12,115 nt of DNA from JARYMI01 sp037444845. GTDB lineage: Bacteria > Acidobacteriota > Aminicenantia > Aminicenantales > UBA8522. The stretch spans positions 1 to 12,115 of the forward strand of contig JBBILQ010000073.1 in NCBI GenBank assembly GCA_037444845.1. Direction: 5' to 3'. Positions within the stretch are counted from its first letter, which is position 1; each line of letters opens with the position of its first letter. Both the position numbers and the translations under genes were made by a program. Below the pieces are notes generated by a model. It worked only from the letters and a program-made list of their open reading frames with translations, ran no database searches and had not been told where the DNA came from. Shown in pieces: positions 7,045 to 12,115 of this stretch.

Positions 7045-8067
7045 TTATTTTTCAGGCGGAGATTGGCGTTCTCCAAGCTTCAAGAATTGCTCTCGCGTCA
7101 AAGGAGCGCAGTAGCCGGAATAATTAACCAGCGGCTCAGCCGGGTTGTCTATGGGAAGCCAGGTTCCGTTTTCATAGTTGAAGAACACAAAATTCCAGTC
7201 CCAGTCTTTGAGCACCGGGACGATGCCCTGGACAGCGTTGATTTTCCCGTTTTCAAAGCGGACAGGAGAGAACTGTCCATTTTTCATGTCCTGGATGATG
7301 GGCGTCGCGTGGCAGTCGCTGCAGCCCCGGCCCTCTTTCATGACCGAATGAGGAAAGGACGGGGCGAACGTGATCATTGTTTTGTTCTGATAGACAAACG
7401 TGTGCACGTTGGCCAGCGTCGCCCGGCCCTCGTGATTGACCAGGAACAGGAGGCCCTTCAACGGAAAAGAAACGCTTTTCCCCTCTTTGACCCGCGTGTC
7501 AAAATGGCAGTTGTAGCAGGAAGGGAGATCCCGGACATGGCAGGCGTTGCAGTCAACTCTGTCTCGATGCGCTTCCTGGCCCGGGCACCTGAGCTCCTCT
7601 GGCTTATGGCAATTCTCGCAGCGGGCATCGAGCGCTCCAGGGTCGCGGATGGAGTTATAGGGCGTGCCGTCGCCGTGAATCTCCCGGGCCGTGTGGCAGT
7701 CCATGCACTTCATCCCTTTCTTAAAATGGACATCGTTTTCTTTCTCCATACGGTGGCATTTCTCGCAGGCGTCCTGAGCGCGGGCCGCATCGAGGGAGTA
7801 CATCGCTTTCCCGCCGACCTCTTTCTTATGACACGTGTCGCAAGAGCGGACATGACAGCCTGTGCAGGGGAGCTTGGAAAAAGGAATCCCCGTGATCCTC
7901 TCCAGGCCGCCCTGCTCTTTGCTGTACCAGTATTCGAGCCCGCGGTTCGTGTAATGGAGGCTGTTTTCGTAGAAGTTCGTGACCTGAGGTTTCTTGTCCT
8001 CGCCTATCCCGAAAATGAACGCCGCTATAAAAACCGAAAAAACAGCGACCAAGATGCTTTTTTTCAT
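7045..8067 (-). CDS. Octaheme c-type cytochrome, exported
   Basis: Predicted electron-transfer protein outside the cytoplasmic membrane. A Lys-Lys N-terminus and a hydrophobic stretch (about 4-22) form a signal peptide or membrane anchor; no lipobox is seen. There are eight CxxCH heme c sites, with first cysteines at 68, 76, 101, 121, 150, 173, 184 and 249. The first seven are packed into about 120 residues; the eighth stands alone after a 60-residue gap and precedes a heme-free C-terminal region of about 85 residues. Many extra histidines could be sixth ligands. I cannot assign it to a named octaheme reductase; the layout differs from hydroxylamine oxidoreductase as I know it. The ATG at 8067 is preferred because the signal peptide begins there; a GTG at 8085 would add six residues. 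The HD-domain gene follows 33 nt downstream. Confidence 0.92.
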   Translation of the reverse strand: MKKSILVAVFSVFIAAFIFGIGEDKKPQVTNFYENSLHYTNRGLEYWYSKEQGGLERITGIPFSKLPCTGCHVRSCDTCHKKEVGGKAMYSLDAARAQDACEKCHRMEKENDVHFKKGMKCMDCHTAREIHGDGTPYNSIRDPGALDARCENCHKPEELRCPGQEAHRDRVDCNACHVRDLPSCYNCHFDTRVKEGKSVSFPLKGLLFLVNHEGRATLANVHTFVYQNKTMITFAPSFPHSVMKEGRGCSDCHATPIIQDMKNGQFSPVRFENGKINAVQGIVPVLKDWDWNFVFFNYENGTWLPIDNPAEPLVNYSGYCAPLTREQFLKLGERQSPPEK

Positions 8068-8129
8068 CGTTCCTGCACTCTCCACAAGATTCGTGCTCCG
8101 AGGATTTTCTCAGACGTCAATCGGCTGAT

Positions 8130-8158
8130 AGTCTAAACAAAACCTGCCGGCATGTCAA
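8130..8158 (-). promoter_or_regulatory. Sigma-70-type promoter of the cytochrome gene
   Basis: On the minus strand a perfect TTGACA (8158-8153) is followed, after exactly 17 bp, by TAGACT (8135-8130), four of six matches to the -10 consensus. The start would be near 8123, giving a leader of about 55 nt. The 8-bp palindrome TGCCGGCA abuts the -35 box inside the spacer and could be an operator. Confidence 0.6.
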
Positions 8159-8181
8159 AACTGAAAGCCCGATTAAGGGTG

Positions 8182-8210
8182 TTGCTCCCGTCCTGCCGAA
8201 ACACTATAAT
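8182..8210 (+). promoter_or_regulatory. Promoter of trpS, leaderless arrangement
   Basis: TTGCTC (8182-8187) and a perfect TATAAT (8205-8210) are 17 bp apart. Only six bases separate the -10 box from the ATG at 8217. A start 6-7 nt after the -10 box therefore falls on or next to the start codon, and there is no Shine-Dalgarno sequence upstream. The -35 box matches only TTG, but the perfect -10 box makes the promoter convincing. Confidence 0.7.
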
Positions 8211-8216
8211 AAGCCC

Positions 8217-9257
8217 ATGATGAAACGGGATGAGAAGGGCTACCTGACCTACTGGAACGACGAGGGAAAAATCAGGGTCTTTTCCGGCATCCAGCCGACC
8301 GGCGAGATTCACATCGGCAACTACCTTGGCGCCATCTCGAACTGGGTGACATTCCTGGACGGCCACGAATGCTTCTTCTCGATCGTCGACCATCACGCGA
8401 CGACTGTCGCCTACAACCCAGGAGAAATGCCGGCCCGGATTTTTGACGCGGCTGTGGCGAATATCGCCGCCGGCCTTGATCCAGCGAAATGCACGCTCTT
8501 CGTCCAGAGCGAAGTCCCGGAGCACGCCGAGCTCGCCTGGATGTTCGGCACCGTGACCATGTTCGGCGACCTCGGCCGGATGACCCAGTTCAAGCAGAAA
8601 GCCCGCGAACAAGAGGAAAACGTCAACGTCGGCCTCTTCACTTACCCCGTCTTGCAGGCCGCCGATATTCTCCTTTACAAGGCGAGCGCCGTTCCCGTGG
8701 GCGAGGACCAGGTTCAGCACATTGAGTTAGCCCGTGAGATCGCCCGGAACTTCAACGCCCGCTACGGCGAGGTCTTCCCCGAGTGTCAAGCTTACGTCTC
8801 GGAAGCCAAGCGTATCCTTGGCCTCGACGGCGAAAACAAGATGTCCAAGAGCCTGGGCAACACCATCGGCGTCTTGGAGCCGCCGGAAAGCATCTGGAAA
8901 AAGCTAGCCCCTGCCAAAACAGATGAGCGGCGGAAACGCAAAGAAGACGCCGGCGTTCCTGAGGACTGCAACATCTACATGAGCTACCACCGGCATTTTT
9001 CTCCGCCGGAAGACCTGGAATGGGCCAGAAAAGGCTGCACAAGGGCGAAAATCGGCTGCCTGGAGTGCAAAAAAAGACTCTTAGAGAACATGGAAAAAGT
9101 GCTGGGCCCGATCAGGAAAAAAGCCGAAAAGCTGAGGGCCCGGCCAGACGAAGTCAACGGCGTCCTCAGCCGCGGAGCCCGGAAGGCCCAAAAAATCGCT
9201 GCCGGCGTCATGGCCGAGGCCAAGGCCGCCATGGGCCTCGTCCGCCTCAAAGGCTGA
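8217..9257 (+). CDS. trpS: Tryptophanyl-tRNA synthetase with [4Fe-4S] cysteine signature
   Basis: Class I aminoacyl-tRNA synthetase that charges tRNA-Trp in the cytoplasm. Visible motifs are the HIGH equivalent HIGNYLG (32-38), preceded by the family's SGIQPTGE, the tryptophan-pocket region with GEDQVQHIELAREIA (162-176), and KMSKS (208-212). Length is 346 residues, slightly above the usual 330, owing to about 20 residues before the conserved RVFSGIQPTG. The C-terminal anticodon-binding half contains Cys251, Cys274, Cys281 and Cys284, spaced C-x22-C-x6-C-x2-C. That is the spacing I know from the Thermotoga maritima enzyme, whose structure contains a [4Fe-4S] cluster. Most bacterial TrpRS lack it. 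The start is two successive ATGs right behind a TATAAT box, with no ribosome site; no later ATG precedes the conserved core. No attenuator or T-box is visible, and the 6-nt upstream space could not hold one. Confidence 0.97.
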   Translation: MMKRDEKGYLTYWNDEGKIRVFSGIQPTGEIHIGNYLGAISNWVTFLDGHECFFSIVDHHATTVAYNPGEMPARIFDAAVANIAAGLDPAKCTLFVQSEVPEHAELAWMFGTVTMFGDLGRMTQFKQKAREQEENVNVGLFTYPVLQAADILLYKASAVPVGEDQVQHIELAREIARNFNARYGEVFPECQAYVSEAKRILGLDGENKMSKSLGNTIGVLEPPESIWKKLAPAKTDERRKRKEDAGVPEDCNIYMSYHRHFSPPEDLEWARKGCTRAKIGCLECKKRLLENMEKVLGPIRKKAEKLRARPDEVNGVLSRGARKAQKIAAGVMAEAKAAMGLVRLKG

Positions 9258-9302
9258 CCTCCCACCACGGAAATAGAGAAGCTACCGGTCAGAGGAAGCG
9301 GT

Positions 9303-9331
9303 TTGCCATCCGGGACGGCCTGTGGTATAAG
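9303..9331 (+). promoter_or_regulatory. Sigma-70-type promoter of the lsrF-like operon
   Basis: TTGCCA (9303-9308) and TATAAG (9326-9331) are separated by exactly 17 bp; four and five of six positions match consensus. The start would be near 9338, leaving a leader of about 44 nt before the ATG at 9382. The site lies in the 124-nt gap after trpS, so the downstream genes can be expressed separately. Confidence 0.65.
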
Positions 9332-9371
9332 CAGGATGAAAAACCGAGGCGAGAGCCACGACTCTCAGGAT

Positions 9372-9376
9372 GGAGG
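9372..9376 (+). promoter_or_regulatory. Ribosome binding site deciding the lsrF-like start
   Basis: GGAGG ends 5 nt before the ATG at 9382. The alternative in-frame ATG at 9370 overlaps this site and has none of its own, so the 9382 start is preferred. Confidence 0.75.
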
Positions 9377-9381
9377 CGAAC

Positions 9382-10164
9382 ATGGACTGGGGGCTCGAAA
9401 ACAGACTTTCCCGGATTATCAAGCCAGAAACAGGAAGAACCGTCATGCTGGCCGTGGACCACGGCTATTTTCTCGGGCCCACGAGCGGGCTGGAAGTGCC
9501 GCGCCGGACGATCGAACCGCTTCTCACCTACGCAGACTCTCTCATGCTCACCCGGGGCGTGCTCAGGACATCCGTTCCTCCTGAAGCGGACGTGCCCATC
9601 GTCCTCCGGGTTTCGGGCGGGACGAGCATCCTCGGTGAGCTGTCCAACGAGGGCATCACGACCTCGATCAAGGAAGCGCTCCGGCTGAACGCGGCGGCCG
9701 TGGCCCTTTCGATTTTTGTGGGCTCGCCTCACGAAAAGGAAACCTTGCTCTCGCTCTCCCAGCTCGTCAGCGAGGCCGAGGAATACGGGATCCCAGTCCT
9801 GGCTGTGACCGCTGTCGGCAAGGACATGGTCCGCGACGCCCGCTATCTCAGCCTGGCCTGCCGGATCGCGGCTGAGTTGGGAGCTCATTTCGTCAAGACG
9901 TACTACTGCGAGGAATTTGAGACGGTCGTCAATACGTGTCCTGTCCCCTTGGTCATCGCCGGCGGCAAAAAAACTCCCGAGAAGGAGGCTTTAGAGCTGG
10001 CTTCAAACGCCGTCACCCGCGGCGCTGTGGGAGTGGACATGGGCCGGAACATCTTTCAGTCCGAGGCGCCTGTGGCCATGATCAAAGCTGTCCGCTCGAT
10101 CGTCCACCAGGGCAAGCGAGCGGACGAAGCGCACGAGTTTTTCCTCAAAGAAAAAAGCAGGTGA
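9382..10164 (+). CDS. lsrF: LsrF-like class I aldolase/thiolase (DeoC/LacD-type TIM barrel)
   Basis: From memory this 260-residue protein closely resembles E. coli LsrF, the thiolase that transfers acetyl from 3-hydroxy-5-phosphonooxypentane-2,4-dione to CoA at the end of autoinducer-2 breakdown. Matching stretches include DWGLENRL (2-9), VMLAVDHGYFLGPT (21-34), LTRGVLR (56-62), AVGKDMVRDARY (144-155), VKTYY with the likely Schiff-base Lys172, VIAGGKK (191-197) and GVDMGRNIFQSEAPVAM (217-233). It begins about 30 residues later than LsrF. No other lsr genes (kinase, isomerase, transporter, regulator) are in view, so the true substrate may be another phosphorylated dicarbonyl or a sugar phosphate. 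The alternative is an archaeal-type fructose-bisphosphate aldolase or an ADTH synthase, both related. It leads an operon, with a dehydrogenase 13 nt downstream. Confidence 0.87.
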   Translation: MDWGLENRLSRIIKPETGRTVMLAVDHGYFLGPTSGLEVPRRTIEPLLTYADSLMLTRGVLRTSVPPEADVPIVLRVSGGTSILGELSNEGITTSIKEALRLNAAAVALSIFVGSPHEKETLLSLSQLVSEAEEYGIPVLAVTAVGKDMVRDARYLSLACRIAAELGAHFVKTYYCEEFETVVNTCPVPLVIAGGKKTPEKEALELASNAVTRGAVGVDMGRNIFQSEAPVAMIKAVRSIVHQGKRADEAHEFFLKEKSR

Positions 10165-10168
10165 GGGG
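10163..10168 (+). promoter_or_regulatory. Ribosome binding site supporting a GTG start
   Basis: GAGGGG overlaps the TGA stop of the LsrF-like gene and lies 9 nt before GTG at 10178. It favours the GTG over the ATG at 10199 and suggests coupled translation. Confidence 0.6.
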
Positions 10169-10177
10169 AACGAACCC

Positions 10178-11230
10178 GTGAGTGCGGCTCGGCCGTCGAT
10201 GCGCGCGGCTGTGTACCACAACAACAGGGACGTCCGCCTCGAGGAGAGGCCGATCCCGGCGATCAGCGCTGATGAACTCCTTGTCAAGGTCATGGCCTCG
10301 AGTATCTGCGGCAGCGACGTGCTCGAATGGTACAGGATCAAGCAAGCTCCGCGCGTCCTCGGCCACGAGATTGCCGGGGTGGTCGTTGAAGCGGGGGAGA
10401 GAGTTGAGAAATTCAAGCCCGGCGACAGGGTCACGGTGACTCATCATGTTCCATGCAACGCCTGCCGCTATTGCCTGAGCGGGCATGCGACAGCTTGCGA
10501 CACGCTCCACAGGACAAACTTCGACCCGGGCGGGTTCGCTGAATACGTGCGCGTGCCCTGGATCAACGTCGACCGGGGGACGTTCCTCCTTCCTCCGGAA
10601 ATCTCCTTCGAAGAAGGAACCTTTGTCGAGCCGCTGGCTTGCGTCCTCCGCGGCCAGAAAGTGGCCAGGATCAGGCCAGGCCAGACGCTCCTCGTCCTCG
10701 GAAGCGGCGTGTCGGGAATCCTCCACATCAAGCTGGCTGCGGCCACAGGAGCGGGAAGGATTATCGCGACCGACATCTCCTCCCACCGCATGGAAATGGC
10801 CAGGAAATTCGGGGCCGAGTTTGTCTTCCATGCGCAGGAGATCACCCCTGACATCTTGAGAGCCGTGAATGAAGGCGGGCTGGCTGAGAGGGTCATTGTC
10901 TGCGCCGGGTCGCTGGCCGCGGCCGAGCAGGCTCTCGAATGCGTGGACAGGGGCGGCACAATCCTCTTTTTTGCCGTCCCCCATCCGGACGACAGGCTCG
11001 TCATCCCGATCAACGAGTTCTGGCGCAACGACATCACGCTTCTCACGTCCTACGCTGCCGACGCCGCAGACCTCACTGAAACGATCGAATTACTAAGAAA
11101 TAAACGGGTCGAGGTGGCTGACATGATCAGCCACCGCCTCTCCCTGAGCCAGACCGGCCTCGGTTTCAACCTCATGGAAAAGGCGGATGAATCCCTCAAG
11201 ATCATCATCGAGCCTCACAGGAAGGAGTAA
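10178..11230 (+). CDS. Zinc-dependent medium-chain alcohol/polyol dehydrogenase
   Basis: NAD(P)-dependent oxidoreductase of the medium-chain (MDR) family, in the sorbitol/threonine dehydrogenase group, 350 residues. The catalytic zinc site is Cys44 (SICGSD), His63-Glu64 (GHE) and Glu151 (EPLAC). Four cysteines for the structural zinc, Cys93, Cys96, Cys99 and Cys107, have the family spacing. The Rossmann loop GSGVSG (175-180) is followed by an acidic Asp199 at the end of the second strand, which suggests NAD+ rather than NADP+. The start is a GTG at 10178 with GAGGGG 9 nt upstream; an ATG seven codons later lacks such a site. It lies 13 nt after the LsrF-like gene and 6 nt before the CbiX-like gene, so the three are probably co-transcribed. 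A role in a short sugar or polyol pathway with the aldolase is likely; the substrate cannot be read. Confidence 0.93.
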   Translation: MSAARPSMRAAVYHNNRDVRLEERPIPAISADELLVKVMASSICGSDVLEWYRIKQAPRVLGHEIAGVVVEAGERVEKFKPGDRVTVTHHVPCNACRYCLSGHATACDTLHRTNFDPGGFAEYVRVPWINVDRGTFLLPPEISFEEGTFVEPLACVLRGQKVARIRPGQTLLVLGSGVSGILHIKLAAATGAGRIIATDISSHRMEMARKFGAEFVFHAQEITPDILRAVNEGGLAERVIVCAGSLAAAEQALECVDRGGTILFFAVPHPDDRLVIPINEFWRNDITLLTSYAADAADLTETIELLRNKRVEVADMISHRLSLSQTGLGFNLMEKADESLKIIIEPHRKE

Positions 11231-11236
11231 GCCGAA

Positions 11237-11749
11237 ATGAAGAAAGCGGTCGTCGTCCTGGCCATGCACGGAGCACCGCCGGGTGACTTTCCCCGGCCGG
11301 AGTTTGCCGAATTCATGAGCCTCCACGGCCGGGTCGGTCACGGGCATGGAACTCTAAATGAGTCGCTCAAGCTTCGCTACGCCGAGCTCGAGAAGAAAAT
11401 GAGGGCCTGGCCCCGGAACGCGCAGAACGACCCCTTCTTTGCCGGCTCAGAAGGGCTGGCCGAGCGGCTAAGCCTGGAAACAGGGCTGGAGGTCATCCTC
11501 GGGTTCAACGAATTCTGCGGCCCTTCTCTCGATGAAGCCTTAGACCGGGCTGCAGCCGCGGACGCGGAGGCAATCGTCGTCGTGACGCCGATGATGACGC
11601 GCGGCGGGGAACATTCTGAGGCAGACATTCCCGCTGCCATCGAACGGGCCAAAGCCCGCCATCCTGGAAAAAAGATTGTCTACGCCTGGCCGTTTTCAGC
11701 CGGGGACGTCGCCTGCTTCCTTTCCTCTCATTTGAAGAAATATCTCTAA
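11237..11749 (+). CDS. CbiX/SirB-family chelatase-like protein
   Basis: A 170-residue protein with a chelatase (ferrochelatase/cobaltochelatase) fold. The N-terminal strand ends in the metal-site motif AMHGAPP with His11, and a second candidate ligand is His126 in MMTRGGEHSEADIPAAI (119-135), which corresponds to the CbiX loop placed after VVVTP. Between them is an atypical segment (about 14-75) rich in charged and aromatic residues (DFPRPEF, HGRVGHGHG, ELEKKMRAWPRN). CbiX enzymes insert Co2+ into sirohydrochlorin; SirB inserts Fe2+. No other cobalamin or siroheme genes are in view, so substrate and metal are open. It follows the dehydrogenase by 6 nt with AGGAG 9 nt before the ATG, and ends the operon three bases from a convergent gene. 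Confidence 0.8.
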   Translation: MKKAVVVLAMHGAPPGDFPRPEFAEFMSLHGRVGHGHGTLNESLKLRYAELEKKMRAWPRNAQNDPFFAGSEGLAERLSLETGLEVILGFNEFCGPSLDEALDRAAAADAEAIVVVTPMMTRGGEHSEADIPAAIERAKARHPGKKIVYAWPFSAGDVACFLSSHLKKYL

Positions 11750-11758
11750 AGGTTAGAG
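11744..11758. terminator. Palindrome spanning both convergent stop codons, possible weak bidirectional terminator
   Basis: CTCTAA at 11744-11749 and TTAGAG at 11753-11758 are exact reverse complements around AGG. Each arm contains the TAA stop of one of the two convergent genes, both of which end CTC-TAA or CTT-TAA-like at this point. Pyrimidine-rich sequence follows on either side, but the 6-bp stem is AT-rich and the loop only 3 nt, so termination strength would be low. Confidence 0.35.
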
Positions 11759-12115
11759 CTTTCCTTCAAGCCGCGCCTCGACGATCTCGATCGTGTGCTT
11801 GACAGACAGGGCAGTTCCTCTCGCTTTGCAGCCCCCCTTGATCTGAAGAAGACAACCAGGGCAATCCAGAGCGACGACATCGGCCTTGGAGCGGCGGATG
11901 GACTCGAGCTTGTCTTCGAGGAGAGAAGCAGAAACCTCGGGGTGGGAGACCGAAAAAAAACCGGCAAACCCGCAGCAGGCATCAGGGCCTTCCATTTCCT
12001 TGATTTTCTTGCCCAGCGCAAGCTCCAGGGCTTCCCTCGAATCCTTGACCGCTCCATGGACATGCTTATGATGGCAGGAATCGTGATAGGTCACGGCTAA
12101 CGCAGCCGGCCCGGG
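11753..12115 (-). CDS. Fe-S oxidoreductase, GlcF/HdrB-like CCG domain (partial, 5' end outside window)
   Basis: The frame is open to the right edge, so only the C-terminal 120 codons are seen; the apparent GTG start at 12094 is probably internal. The fragment is one cysteine-rich CCG domain: YHDSC, then CCGFAG, then CPGC, spaced C-x32-CC-x36-CxxC, the known range for these domains. In HdrB such motifs bind [4Fe-4S] clusters. The phrases YHDSCH, LLEDKLESI and CPGCLLQIKGG are closest to the iron-sulfur subunit of glycolate or lactate oxidase (GlcF/LldE-like). That subunit passes electrons from a flavin subunit to the respiratory chain. The N-terminal ferredoxin part would be to the right. It converges on the CbiX-like gene with three bases between stop codons. 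Confidence 0.88.
   Translation of the reverse strand, partial: PGPAALAVTYHDSCHHKHVHGAVKDSREALELALGKKIKEMEGPDACCGFAGFFSVSHPEVSASLLEDKLESIRRSKADVVALDCPGCLLQIKGGCKARGTALSVKHTIEIVEARLEGKL

Noticed and set aside
6364..8136. A 590-codon open frame on the plus strand, opposite the HD and cytochrome genes
   Set aside because: It lies entirely antisense to two genes with clear catalytic and heme motifs, shows no recognisable domain and has no ribosome site. It is explained by GC-rich codon bias on the other strand.
8068..8216. Searched for a T-box, trp attenuator or other riboswitch upstream of trpS
   Set aside because: The TATAAT box lies 6 nt from the ATG, so no leader RNA is available, and no stem-terminator structure is visible.
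8133..8720. A 195-codon minus-strand frame across the trpS start
   Set aside because: It overlaps the TrpRS catalytic core and the divergent promoter region and has no recognisable features.
9254..9292. Inverted repeat CTGACC/GGTCAG across the trpS stop codon
   Set aside because: The arms are only 6 bp with a 27-nt loop and no U-run follows, so it is not a credible terminator.
9258..9381. Possible small gene starting at ATG 9336 in the leader of the LsrF-like gene
   Set aside because: The frame runs on out of phase into the LsrF-like gene without recognisable protein features; the sequence is better explained as leader plus ribosome site.
10145..10984. A 279-codon minus-strand frame opposite the dehydrogenase
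   Set aside because: It is antisense to the zinc-site and Rossmann motifs of the MDR enzyme and has low-complexity, shadow-like composition.
1..12115. Looked for CRISPR repeats, tRNA or rRNA genes, insertion sequences and prophage or defence genes
   Set aside because: No regularly spaced repeats, tRNA-like cloverleaf, transposase or defence-protein motifs were seen; nearly all the sequence is taken by the genes listed.

Overview
The window looks like ordinary chromosome from a GC-rich (high-50s percent by eye), probably anaerobic bacterium. The redox and metabolic genes are a PPi-type phosphofructokinase, an octaheme c-type cytochrome and a tryptophanyl-tRNA synthetase with an iron-sulfur cysteine signature. 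The style (tight operons, strong AGGAGG ribosome sites, sigma-70 promoters with 17-bp spacers) would fit an Acidobacteriota/Aminicenantia-like or Thermotogota-like anaerobe. The sequence alone does not settle the phylum. I see no mobile element, CRISPR array, tRNA or rRNA.

Left two thirds (97-8067), all on the minus strand. Read in the direction of transcription: octaheme cytochrome c, a 33-nt gap, HD-domain phosphohydrolase, a 96-nt gap with its own promoter and three helically phased A-tracts, then a compact operon of four genes. These are an M50 site-2-type protease with two CBS domains, DNA polymerase X (polX), NAD-dependent DNA ligase (ligA) and a PPi-type 6-phosphofructokinase. The gaps in this operon are 11 nt and 17 nt, then a 4-nt ATGA overlap. 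PolX and LigA side by side form a plausible gap-filling and nick-sealing pair.

Centre (8068-8216): a divergent promoter region. The cytochrome promoter (TTGACA-17-TAGACT) fires left. A perfect TATAAT fires right and lies only 6 nt from the trpS ATG, so trpS mRNA is predicted to be leaderless.

Right third (8217-11749), plus strand: trpS, then a second promoter (TTGCCA-17-TATAAG) driving a three-gene operon. It encodes an LsrF-like aldolase/thiolase, a zinc-dependent medium-chain dehydrogenase and a CbiX-like chelatase-family protein. The operon converges, with only 3 nt between stop codons, on a partial Fe-S oxidoreductase (GlcF/HdrB CCG domain) that enters from the right edge on the minus strand.

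The strongest points for a second look are the C-x22-C-x6-C-x2-C motif in TrpRS, the leaderless trpS start, the PPi signature in the phosphofructokinase, the polX-ligA coupling, the phased A-tracts upstream of the protease/repair operon promoter, and an LsrF homologue with none of the Lsr genes around it. I did not find a clearly new multi-gene system.
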